A program made the position numbers and the translations under genes. A stretch of 64,000 bases of DNA from Neisseriaceae bacterium CLB008 (GTDB lineage: Bacteria; Pseudomonadota; Gammaproteobacteria; Burkholderiales; Neisseriaceae): positions 1,054,001 to 1,118,000 of the forward strand of contig CP166133.1 in the NCBI GenBank assembly GCA_041228285.1, given 5' to 3'. The notes beneath the pieces are model-generated. The model was not told where the DNA came from. It saw only the letters and a list, made by a program, of their open reading frames with translations, and ran no database searches. Positions within the stretch are counted from its first letter, which is position 1. Each line of letters begins with the position of its first letter. Of the stretch, positions 7,973 through 16,016 are shown piece after piece.

Positions 7973-8896
7973 ATGAACATAGTAGGCATAGAGGCGCTGA
8001 GCTTTGGCGTCACCGACACCCAAGAGGCCGCCCGTTTTTTAAATGATTTTGGACTGCGCGAAGGCCGCAGCGATGTGGCGGGGGCGGCGCTGTATGTAAC
8101 CCAAGACCAAAGCCGCCTATACGTATACGACGCTCAAGATGCCTCGTTGCCGGCGGCGATTGAAGAAGGTTCAACCTTGCGTGAGGTGGTGTGGGGCGTA
8201 GCCGATTCGGCCAGCCTGAGCGAGTTGGCCTTACGTTTGGCCGATCAGCCGGGCTTTACCCAAGGCACCGATTTTGTGCAATGCCTAGACCCCAATGGTT
8301 TGAGCATTCGCTTTGTGCCCAGCCAGGTGCAGCCCGTGACCTTACCCGTCAGCGGCATCAATCAATACGGCGACATTCAGCGCGTCAACGAAGCCAGCCC
8401 AGTGTACGAGCAGGCAGAGCCAGTGCGCGTCGGCCATGTGGTGTTTTTTACGCCGGACTTGGCCACGGTACAGGCATTTTACATCGACAAATTAGGCTTT
8501 CATTTGTCTGACGCCTACAACGATCGTGGCGCCTTCTTGCGCTGTAAGGCTGAGGGCCATCATCACGATTTATTCTTACTTAAGCTGCCCAATAAGCCGG
8601 TTGGCTTAAATCATGTGGCTTTTGTGGTGCGCGACATTCACGAAGTCATTGGCGGCGGCATCGCCATGAACCGTAAAAAATGGTCAACCTTCATTGGGCC
8701 AGGCCGTCACCCCATTTCTTCGGCCTATTTTTGGTATGTCAATAGCCCCTTTGGCGGCGCCTTTGAGTATTACACCAACGATGATTATTTAACCGAGGCG
8801 TGGACGCCACGGTTTTACGATTATCAAGTGTCTTTATTCACCGAATGGGCGATTGAGGGCGGCATCGACGACGACACCCGCAGACAGCTGAAGTAG
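7973..8896 (+). CDS. Extradiol (type I, VOC) ring-cleavage dioxygenase
   Basis: 307 residues with two vicinal-oxygen-chelate modules; the C-terminal one carries the metal-binding triad H155 (VGHVVF), H214 (LNHVAF) and E265 (GGAFEYY), as in BphC/catechol 2,3-dioxygenase. It is predicted to open a catechol-like ring next to the hydroxyls. The N-terminal module is poorly conserved, as is usual. Its presence makes this a meta-cleavage pathway and fits the alpha/beta hydrolase at 12039. Confidence 0.88.
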   Translation: MNIVGIEALSFGVTDTQEAARFLNDFGLREGRSDVAGAALYVTQDQSRLYVYDAQDASLPAAIEEGSTLREVVWGVADSASLSELALRLADQPGFTQGTDFVQCLDPNGLSIRFVPSQVQPVTLPVSGINQYGDIQRVNEASPVYEQAEPVRVGHVVFFTPDLATVQAFYIDKLGFHLSDAYNDRGAFLRCKAEGHHHDLFLLKLPNKPVGLNHVAFVVRDIHEVIGGGIAMNRKKWSTFIGPGRHPISSAYFWYVNSPFGGAFEYYTNDDYLTEAWTPRFYDYQVSLFTEWAIEGGIDDDTRRQLK

Positions 8897-8918
8897 TCCC
8901 TTCCTAGGAGTTTTTTTC

Positions 8919-10127
8919 ATGAGTCGTATCATCATTATTGGCGCAGGCCAGGCCGCCGCATGGGCGGCGCATACCCTCAGAGCCGAAGGATACAGCGGCG
9001 CTTTAGCGGTGGTGTCTAACGAAGAGGCGGTTTTTTATGAGCGCCCACCCTTATCCAAGCAGGTGCTGGCCGGTGAGATGGCGGCAGCGGGCCTACAGTT
9101 GTTTGACGACGCGGCCATCGCGGCCATGGCCATCGACTGGCATAAGCCAAATACGGTGACGGCCATCGATCGCGCGGCGCAAAGCGTGACCTTGGCCAGC
9201 GGCGAACGTTTGGCCTATGACCAGCTGCTGTTGGCCACGGGCAGTCGTGCGCGTTGGCCGGTACCGGCTTGGGCGCAGATGCCCAATGTATTTTCGGTGC
9301 GCACGATCGCCGACGCCGAGCGCTTGGGGGCGGCCTTGCAGCCAGGCAAGCGCATGGCGGTGATTGGCGGAGGTTGGATCGGTTTAGAGGTGGCGGCCAC
9401 GGCGCGCCAAAAAGGCTTGGCGGTCACGGTGTTTGAACACGGCAGCCGCCTGTGTAAACGCAGCGTCAGCGCGGAGGTGTCTGAATTTTTACAGGCGCTG
9501 CATGAGGCCTCAGGTACAGAGATCGTACTCAATAGCGGTGGTCTGGCCTTACAGCCAACGGATTTAGGCACGGTACAGATTATGGGCGGCGCGGCGCAGC
9601 TGTTGGAGGCCGATGTCGTGGTGGTGGGCGCTGGCGCCGAAATTGCGACCGAGCTGGCTGAGGCTGCGGGCTTAACGGTGCGCGATGGCGTGGTGGTGGA
9701 TCAGGCGGGTCGAACGTCTGACCCCAAGATTTTTGCCGCGGGCGACGTGGCGATTCACCCCGAGCTGGGTTTTTGCATCCAGTCGTGGGCGAATGCGCAA
9801 AATCAAGCCATTTGCGCCGCCAAGAATATGCTGGGCCAAGCCTGCGATTACGCCGAGATTCCTTGGCTGTGGTCGGACCAGCTGGGCTGCAATATTCAAA
9901 TTTTAGGCAATCCCGGCGCCGAAGGTTTACAGCTGGTGGTGCGCGACAGCGGTGAGCACAAGAAAACCTTCATCTACGTCGATGCCGAGCAGCGTTTACA
10001 GGCGATGGTGGCGGTGAATGAATCACGTTTGATTAAGCTGGGTAAACGCTGGATGCAGGCGGGCATGGTGTTGCCGCTGGCGCAGCTGGCCGATCCTGAT
10101 TTCAACCCTATGAGTTTAAAACCATAA
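8919..10127 (+). CDS. FAD-dependent ferredoxin reductase (BphA4/BenC-type)
   Basis: 402 residues, class of pyridine-nucleotide disulfide oxidoreductase-fold ferredoxin reductases. FAD motif IIIIGAGQAAAWAAHTLR at the N-terminus, signature ERPPLSK (about 48-54), NAD motif VIGGGWIGLEVAA (about 150-162), second FAD motif IFAAGDVA (about 272). It passes electrons from NADH to the Rieske ferredoxin encoded first in the operon. Confidence 0.92.
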   Translation: MSRIIIIGAGQAAAWAAHTLRAEGYSGALAVVSNEEAVFYERPPLSKQVLAGEMAAAGLQLFDDAAIAAMAIDWHKPNTVTAIDRAAQSVTLASGERLAYDQLLLATGSRARWPVPAWAQMPNVFSVRTIADAERLGAALQPGKRMAVIGGGWIGLEVAATARQKGLAVTVFEHGSRLCKRSVSAEVSEFLQALHEASGTEIVLNSGGLALQPTDLGTVQIMGGAAQLLEADVVVVGAGAEIATELAEAAGLTVRDGVVVDQAGRTSDPKIFAAGDVAIHPELGFCIQSWANAQNQAICAAKNMLGQACDYAEIPWLWSDQLGCNIQILGNPGAEGLQLVVRDSGEHKKTFIYVDAEQRLQAMVAVNESRLIKLGKRWMQAGMVLPLAQLADPDFNPMSLKP

Positions 10128-10197
10128 GTGGGCGCTAGACCCTAACCAGAACCATCAATAATCAATCATCGTAAAGATGGAGAATAGAGGAAACATC

Positions 10198-11433
10198 ATG
10201 CAAACAGAGCAAGACGTAAAGGCCGGCATGCGGCAATGGATGGTGGCCGTGGTGCTGATGGTGTGCGTCACCTTGGCCTTCTTTGACAAAATCAGTATTT
10301 CGGTGCTGTTTGCCGATCCGCATTTTCAAGACGTAATGGGCATTGCCCATACCGATAAATCCAAGCTGGGCTGGTTGATGACCAGTTTCCTATTGGCCTA
10401 TGGCTTTTCATCGGTGTTTTTAAGCTTTATTGGTGATTTATTTAACCCTAAGTATTTGCTTATGGTGACGGTGGCCTCTTGGGGCGTGTTGATGGGCATG
10501 ATGGGCTTTGCCAACAGCTACGAAGAAATGCTGTTTTACCGAGTGCTGTTGGGCTTGGCAGAAGGGCCGCTGTTTGCCCTGGCCTACACCATCGTCAAAC
10601 AAACGTTTGGCGCCGGTCAGCAGGCACGGGCATCGACCATGTTTCTCTTGGGTACGCCGATTGGCGCCGCGCTAGGGTTTCCGATTACTGCCTATGTATT
10701 GCAAAGTCATGATTGGCAGACCACGTTTTACGTATTGGCCGCGCTGACGCTGTTGGTGCTGGTGGTGATTTACTTTGGTTTAAAGGGCACCAAGCTGGCC
10801 AAGCAATCGTCTTTGGTTCAGGGCGCGACGCGGCCAAGCTTTAAGGATCACGCCCGCAACAGCAAGATTTTGTTGTCGAGTGCCGCATTTTGGGGCGTGT
10901 GCTTGTTTAACGTGGCCTTGCTGACCTATTTGTGGGGCCTGAACAGCTGGCTGCCGAGCTATTTAATGGAAGCCAAGCATTTTGATTTAAAAGCGTTTGG
11001 CCAACTGTCTTCGCTGCCGTTTATTGCCATGCTGGTGGGCGAAGTGTTTGGGGCTTTTTTATCCGATCGTCAGCCGCTACGCCGCACCAGACAGGTGATG
11101 TTGGGTTTGTTCTTTGCTGGCGCCGGCCTGTGGCTGATGGTGTACGTAGACAGTGCGATGGCGGTGATTGGCCTGATGGCGTTCAGCGCATTTTCTTGGG
11201 GCATGAGTGCCTGTGCCGTGTTTGCTTTGCTGTCACGGGTGTCGGCGGCCAATGTGGCGGCCACCGCCGGTGGGATTTTCAATGGCTTGGGCAACTTTGC
11301 CAGTGCGGCGGCGCCTGTGTTGATTGGCTATATGGTGACCATGAGCGGTCACTTTGATTACGGCATCATTTTCTTGGCCGCAGTGGCGTTGGTGGGATCG
11401 TTCATCCTGCTGCCGTGGCTACGTAAATATTAA
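10198..11433 (+). CDS. MFS transporter, probable aromatic acid importer
   Basis: 411 residues, 12 predicted membrane helices, MFS family with anion:cation symporter character (FDKISISVLFADP in helix 1; GLAEGPLFALAY; GTPIGAALGFP). The in-frame ATG at 10177 lacks an RBS; AGAGGA 6 bp before 10198 supports the shorter form. Being inside the operon, it probably brings in the pathway substrate or an anionic derivative. Confidence 0.88.
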   Translation: MQTEQDVKAGMRQWMVAVVLMVCVTLAFFDKISISVLFADPHFQDVMGIAHTDKSKLGWLMTSFLLAYGFSSVFLSFIGDLFNPKYLLMVTVASWGVLMGMMGFANSYEEMLFYRVLLGLAEGPLFALAYTIVKQTFGAGQQARASTMFLLGTPIGAALGFPITAYVLQSHDWQTTFYVLAALTLLVLVVIYFGLKGTKLAKQSSLVQGATRPSFKDHARNSKILLSSAAFWGVCLFNVALLTYLWGLNSWLPSYLMEAKHFDLKAFGQLSSLPFIAMLVGEVFGAFLSDRQPLRRTRQVMLGLFFAGAGLWLMVYVDSAMAVIGLMAFSAFSWGMSACAVFALLSRVSAANVAATAGGIFNGLGNFASAAAPVLIGYMVTMSGHFDYGIIFLAAVALVGSFILLPWLRKY

Positions 11434-11457
11434 GCGTGTCGTTTGATGTGCGCCGTG

Positions 11458-11482
11458 GGGCGGCAGGCTGCCTGATCCGCCC
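11458..11482 (+). promoter_or_regulatory. GC-rich hairpin inside the operon
   Basis: GGGCGG/CCGCCC and CAGG/CCTG arms with a 3-nt loop and small bulge, in the 78-bp gap between transporter and cupin genes. It has no T run, so a processing or attenuation site is more likely than a terminator. Confidence 0.4.
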
Positions 11483-11511
11483 GCAGCGATTAACTTTGAA
11501 GGAGAAATAAG

Positions 11512-12030
11512 ATGTCTCAAACCATAGAAACTTGGCAACAGCCAGCCGATAAAACCTTGGCTCAGTGGGTAGAATCTCGCGTTGCGCGCTTGGAAACCCG
11601 AACCTACGATTTTGATGCCCTGAAATTTCAGGCCGATTTTGATCCGAAATACAAACGCGCGCAAATGCGCTATATGGGCACAGGTGCAGCAGGCGTGACC
11701 AGCGACACCAACGTGGTGCCAGCGGAGAACTTCACCTTTTCAACCATGCTGTTGCCGGCACAGTGTGAAGGCCCGCTACACGTTCACCGTGACGTCGAGG
11801 AAGTTTTTTTCATGCTGCGTGGCTCCATTGATCTATTTATTGAGCATAATGGAGAAACCTATACAACTCGTTTGAACGAGCGTGATTTGATCTCGATTCC
11901 ACCGAATGTTTACCGCGGCTTGTATAACCACACGCAAGAGGATGCCTTGATGTGCGTGATGTTGGGCACGGCCAAACCCACCATTCCGACCTATCCGGAT
12001 GACCATCCCTTATCCAAAATCAAGCGTTAA
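11512..12030 (+). CDS. Cupin-domain protein
   Basis: 172 residues with one cupin fold. Motif 1 is GPLHVHRDVEEVFFMLRG with likely metal ligands H90, H92 and E96/E97; motif 2 (ISIPPNVYRGLYN) lacks the usual His and has Asn/Tyr instead. It may be a small dioxygenase, isomerase or decarboxylase-like accessory enzyme. Strong RBS AAGGAG. The role in the pathway is not evident; single-cupin proteins are common in meta-cleavage clusters. Confidence 0.8.
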   Translation: MSQTIETWQQPADKTLAQWVESRVARLETRTYDFDALKFQADFDPKYKRAQMRYMGTGAAGVTSDTNVVPAENFTFSTMLLPAQCEGPLHVHRDVEEVFFMLRGSIDLFIEHNGETYTTRLNERDLISIPPNVYRGLYNHTQEDALMCVMLGTAKPTIPTYPDDHPLSKIKR

Positions 12031-12038
12031 GGACGACG

Positions 12039-12893
12039 ATGAACGCTTTAGTTGAAGAGTTAAGCCATTATCCGCTGCGCACCGTTTCGGTGGCGGGGCG
12101 GGTACAGGCCTATCGCGAGGCGGGGCAAGGCCCAGCGCTGGTGTTGCTGCATGGCATCAGCTCTGGATCGGGCGCTTGGGTGAATCAATTGGCCGCCCTA
12201 AGCCCTTATTTTCGGGTGATCGCCTGGGATGCGCCTGGTTATGGCTCGAGTGAATGCTTGGCGAATCCTGAGCCTAGGGCGCTGGATTATGCGCAAGCCC
12301 TGCATGCCTTTTTACAGGTATTGGGGGTGAACCAACCGCTGTTATTGGGCCATTCTTTAGGCGCCATGATGGTCAGCGCTTACGCGCAAGCATTTCCTCA
12401 AAACTATGCGGGTTTAATATTGGCCAATCCCGCTCAAGGCTATGGCGCTGCCGATGCCAAAATGCAAGCACAGGTGGCTCAGCAGCGGCCACAGCTCTTA
12501 CGGACTTTAGGCCACGCAGGCATGGCCACAGAACGGGCGCCGTATTTATTGGCGCCACAGGCCGAGGCCAGCAAGGTGGCCTTGGTGGCGTACAGCATGT
12601 TACAGCTACAGCAACAAGGGTTTGAACAAGCGTCACAGGTATTGGCCCATGATGATATTTGGCAGGCTTTACCCGCAGTGACGGGGGCAAACATCGGGGT
12701 GATTTATGGTCTTGAGGATGGCATTACCCCGCCCGCAGGCGTGGATGCCTTGATCCAGCGGTTGGACCCAAACGTTGTGGCCTATCCGCTAGAAGCGGCA
12801 GGACACGCCAGCTACATTGATGAGCCAGCAGCGTTTAATCAAGCGGTGTTGGCCTATGCGCAGCTCATTAACAGAATAAAAGAGGAATCATAA
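12039..12893 (+). CDS. Alpha/beta hydrolase, meta-cleavage-product-hydrolase-like
   Basis: 284 residues. Oxyanion motif LLHGISSGSGAW, nucleophile elbow GHSLGA (S106), acid D227 (GLEDGITP), base H256 (AAGHASYI). Resembles BphD/TodF-type hydrolases that cut C-C bonds in vinylogous 1,5-diketones made by extradiol dioxygenases, which fits the context; an ester or lactone hydrolase role is also possible. 8 bp after the cupin gene. Confidence 0.85.
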   Translation: MNALVEELSHYPLRTVSVAGRVQAYREAGQGPALVLLHGISSGSGAWVNQLAALSPYFRVIAWDAPGYGSSECLANPEPRALDYAQALHAFLQVLGVNQPLLLGHSLGAMMVSAYAQAFPQNYAGLILANPAQGYGAADAKMQAQVAQQRPQLLRTLGHAGMATERAPYLLAPQAEASKVALVAYSMLQLQQQGFEQASQVLAHDDIWQALPAVTGANIGVIYGLEDGITPPAGVDALIQRLDPNVVAYPLEAAGHASYIDEPAAFNQAVLAYAQLINRIKEES

Positions 12894-12897
12894 AACG

Positions 12898-13692
12898 ATG
12901 GGTTTCCAAATTGAAAATAGAGTAGCCGTGGTGACCGGTGGGTCATCAGGCATAGGGTTGGCGACGGTGCGCCTGTTGATTGAGGCCGGCGCTAAAGTGG
13001 CTTGGTGTGGTCGAGACGCTGAGCGTTTGGCCGAATCTTTGGCCAGCATCCAGGCTGAGTTTCCTGATGCAGCCTGCTTTACTCGCAGCTGCGACGTGTT
13101 GAATCGTGCCGACGTGGACGCGTTTGCGGCGGCAGTCGTGGCCCATTTTGGGCAGGTGGATTTTTTAATCAACAATGCTGGTCAAGGCCATGTGGCGCAC
13201 TTTGCCGACACGGAAGACGAAGACTGGCTGAATGAAACCAAGCTCAAGCTGTTTAGCGTCATCAATCCAGTGAAGGCGTTTTTGCCTGCCTTAGAGCGCT
13301 CAGACGTGGCGTCGATCACCAACGTGAATTCGCTGCTGTCGTTACAGCCAGAGCCACACATGATCGCGACTTCGTCTGCGCGGGCGGCCTTGCTGAATCT
13401 GACTCATTCATTGGCGCATGAGTTTTGCGCCAAGGGCATTCGGGTGAACTCTATTTTGTTGGGCATGGTGGAATCCAACCAATGGCAGCGACGCTACGAG
13501 CGGCGCAGCGACAGCAGCGTCAGCTGGGAGGCCTGGATTGGTGAGGTGGCGGCCAAGCGTGGCATTCCGATGGGACGTTTAGGCAAACCAGAAGAGCCGG
13601 CTCGAGCCTTAGTGTTTTTGGCTTCACCGTTGGCGTCTTACACCAGTGGTGCGGCTTTGGACGTATCGGGTGGCTTTAATAAACACCTTTAA
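12898..13692 (+). CDS. SDR-family protein with altered catalytic residues
   Basis: 264 residues. The cofactor half is normal (TGGSSGIG at 13-20, NNAG at 92-95) and S145 is present. The YxxxK pair is replaced by T158 and R162 (ATSSARAALLNL). It keeps a typical SDR C-terminus (SGAALDVSGGF). Either it uses another acid/base, or it works on an unusual reaction. Overlaps nothing; 4 bp after the hydrolase stop. Confidence 0.85.
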   Translation: MGFQIENRVAVVTGGSSGIGLATVRLLIEAGAKVAWCGRDAERLAESLASIQAEFPDAACFTRSCDVLNRADVDAFAAAVVAHFGQVDFLINNAGQGHVAHFADTEDEDWLNETKLKLFSVINPVKAFLPALERSDVASITNVNSLLSLQPEPHMIATSSARAALLNLTHSLAHEFCAKGIRVNSILLGMVESNQWQRRYERRSDSSVSWEAWIGEVAAKRGIPMGRLGKPEEPARALVFLASPLASYTSGAALDVSGGFNKHL

Positions 13693-13706
13693 GAGAAGGC
13701 GTGGCG

Positions 13707-14498
13707 ATGAAAAAATTAATGATGATTGGTTTTGGTGCCATGGGCCAAACGGTGTTGGCGCATCTGCCTGAAGGCTTGAGCTTGGCTTGGGTGGTGGTGC
13801 CAGAGCGCAGCATCGCCAAAGTCAGCGCTTTGGTGGGCGCCGACGTGGCGGTGATGGCCGACGTGGCCGAGTGTGCTGAGCAGCCGGATTTGGTGATTGA
13901 AGTCGCGGGTCAAGCTGGCGTGCGGGCACATGCGGCGGCGGTGCTGCGCCGTGGTTGGAACATGGCCTTGATTTCGGTGGGGGCTTTGGCCGACGCCGAG
14001 CTGGCCCAAAGCTTAGCGACCGCAGCGACAGAAGGCGGCGGCACCTTGACCGTTTTGGCCGGTGCCGTAGCCGGCATGGACGGCTTGGCGGCAGCCAAAG
14101 AGGGCGGCCTTGATCGCGTGGTGTATCAGGGGTGTAAAAGCCCCAGTAGTTGGCAAGGGTCGCATGCGGAAACGCTGATTGATTTGGCCAACGTGACGGA
14201 AAAAACGGTGTTTTTCACAGGCAGCGCCCGCGAAGCGGCGACGCTGTTTCCGGCCAACGCCAACGTGGCGGCAACCATTGCCTTGGCGGGTCTGGGCATG
14301 GATGAAACCCAGGTTGAGCTCACCGTCGACCCAGACAGCCACAAAAATCAGCACCGGATTGAGGCTTCAGGCCGCTTTGGCCAGATGAGCATTGAGCTGG
14401 CGGGCGTGCCCCTGCCCAGCAACCCTAAAACCTCGACCCTGGCCGCGCTGAGCGTGGTGCGGGCGTGTCGATTATGCCTCAGTGGCATCAAAGTATAA
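13707..14498 (+). CDS. L-aspartate dehydrogenase-family protein
   Basis: 263 residues. N-terminal NAD(P) motif IGFGAMGQTV, then ADAELAQS, AGAVAGMDGLAAAKEGGL and FPANANVAATIALAG, which are hallmarks of the DUF108/aspartate dehydrogenase family. The family oxidises L-aspartate to iminosuccinate/oxaloacetate with ammonia release. A GTG at 13701 is open but too close to the RBS (AAGG at 13696-13699); the ATG at 13707 is preferred. I recall an aspartate dehydrogenase next to ALDH, decarboxylase, SDR and cupin genes in Pseudomonas aeruginosa (PA3505 region), to be verified. Confidence 0.85.
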   Translation: MKKLMMIGFGAMGQTVLAHLPEGLSLAWVVVPERSIAKVSALVGADVAVMADVAECAEQPDLVIEVAGQAGVRAHAAAVLRRGWNMALISVGALADAELAQSLATAATEGGGTLTVLAGAVAGMDGLAAAKEGGLDRVVYQGCKSPSSWQGSHAETLIDLANVTEKTVFFTGSAREAATLFPANANVAATIALAGLGMDETQVELTVDPDSHKNQHRIEASGRFGQMSIELAGVPLPSNPKTSTLAALSVVRACRLCLSGIKV

Positions 14499-14508
14499 GG
14501 AGGCCATG

Positions 14509-15975
14509 ATGGCGACCCCATTACCCCTATTTTTAGCCGGACGCTGGCAGCAAGGCCGCGGCGGCGTCAGCGACAGCCTGTTTCCTGCCGATGGCAGCCT
14601 TAACGCCACCGTCAGCACGGCCAGCGCTGAGGACGTGCATGAGGCGATCGCCTTGGCCGAACAGGCTTGGCGCGACTGGCGCGGCAGTTTGCCGCATGAG
14701 CGGGCGGCGATTTTACACCGCGTTGCTGACTTGATTGACGCGCGGGTGGATTCGCTGTCTAAGCTGCAAACCCGCGACAACGGTAAGCCTTTAGCCGAAA
14801 CCCGCGGCTTGGTATTGAGTGCGGCGGCGACGGCGCGTTATGTGGCCGCGGCTTGTGAAACCCTCAGCGATGAGCTAACGCCGCAGCGGGCTCACGACTT
14901 TATGACCATGAGCGTGCATGAGCCGGTGGGGATTGTGGGCTGCATCACGCCTTGGAATTCGCCCATTGCCAGCGAAATGCAAAAGCTGGCGCCGGCCTTG
15001 GCGGGCGGTAATGCCGTGCTGTTAAAGCCGGCCGATGCCACGCCGCTGTTGGCGTTAGAGTTGGCGAAGCTGTTTGAAGAAGCGGGCCTGCCTAAGGGCT
15101 TACTCAGCGTTTTACCTGGCCGAGGCTCGGTGGTGGGTGAGGCGATTATTCAGCACCCCTTAGTGCGTAAGCTGTCCTTTACCGGCGGCACCAGCACGGG
15201 GCGTCACTTGGCGCACGTGGCAGCAGAAAAATTGATCACCACGTCTTTAGAGCTGGGCGGTAAATCGCCGGTGGTGGTGTTGCCCGATGCTGATTTAGAT
15301 TTGGCGGCTCAGGGCATCGTGTACGGTATTTTTAGCTCGTCAGGCCAGGCCTGTATTGCCGGCTCTCGTTTATTCATTCATACGTCTATTTATGAGACTC
15401 TGCTGGCTAAAATCATTGCCCTCACGACCAAGCTTAGGGTGGGGCATCCAGAAGCCGCCGACACCCAGATGGGGCCGCTCATCAGCGAAGCGCATTTAAA
15501 AACCGTAGACGATTACGTGCAGCTGGCCAAAAGCGAAGGCGGCCACATTGCCTGTGGCGGCAAGCGTTTACTGGAAGGGGATTTGGCCCAAGGCAGCTAT
15601 TATGCGCCCACCATCATCACCGGTTTGGCCAACAGTGCCCGCGTGTGTCAGGAAGAGATTTTTGGGCCGGTTTTGGTGGTGCTGCCTTATACCGATGAGG
15701 CCGAGCTGCTGGCGCAGGCCAACGACAATGTATTTGGCCTAGCCGCCGGTATCTGGACGGAAAACTATCGTGACGCGTGGCGCTTGGCCAGATGCCTTGA
15801 AGCGGGCACGATTTGGATCAATACCTATAAGAAATTTTCCATCAGCACGCCGTTTGGTGGCTTTAAGGAAAGCGGCATTGGTCGGGAAAAAGGCCGCGCC
15901 GGCATTTTGTCCTATATGCAGCAAAAAAGCATTTATTTGGGGTTGAGCAGCGTGCCCAACCCTTGGTGTGACTAA
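14509..15975 (+). CDS. NAD(P)-dependent aldehyde dehydrogenase
   Basis: 488 residues from this ATG. General base E248 in SLELGGKSP, nucleophile C282 in SSGQACIAGS, cofactor region FTGGTSTGRH and TPWNSP. A perfect AAGGAGG (14497-14503) lies 5 bp upstream, so the in-frame ATGs at 14482 and 14506 were not used. Probably oxidises an aldehyde formed after ring cleavage (muconate-semialdehyde-like branch) or after the ThDP enzyme acts. Confidence 0.92.
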   Translation: MATPLPLFLAGRWQQGRGGVSDSLFPADGSLNATVSTASAEDVHEAIALAEQAWRDWRGSLPHERAAILHRVADLIDARVDSLSKLQTRDNGKPLAETRGLVLSAAATARYVAAACETLSDELTPQRAHDFMTMSVHEPVGIVGCITPWNSPIASEMQKLAPALAGGNAVLLKPADATPLLALELAKLFEEAGLPKGLLSVLPGRGSVVGEAIIQHPLVRKLSFTGGTSTGRHLAHVAAEKLITTSLELGGKSPVVVLPDADLDLAAQGIVYGIFSSSGQACIAGSRLFIHTSIYETLLAKIIALTTKLRVGHPEAADTQMGPLISEAHLKTVDDYVQLAKSEGGHIACGGKRLLEGDLAQGSYYAPTIITGLANSARVCQEEIFGPVLVVLPYTDEAELLAQANDNVFGLAAGIWTENYRDAWRLARCLEAGTIWINTYKKFSISTPFGGFKESGIGREKGRAGILSYMQQKSIYLGLSSVPNPWCD

Positions 15976-16016
15976 ATCATACCGCGTCAACAAAGAGAAC
16001 ATAAAGGACTGCAACC

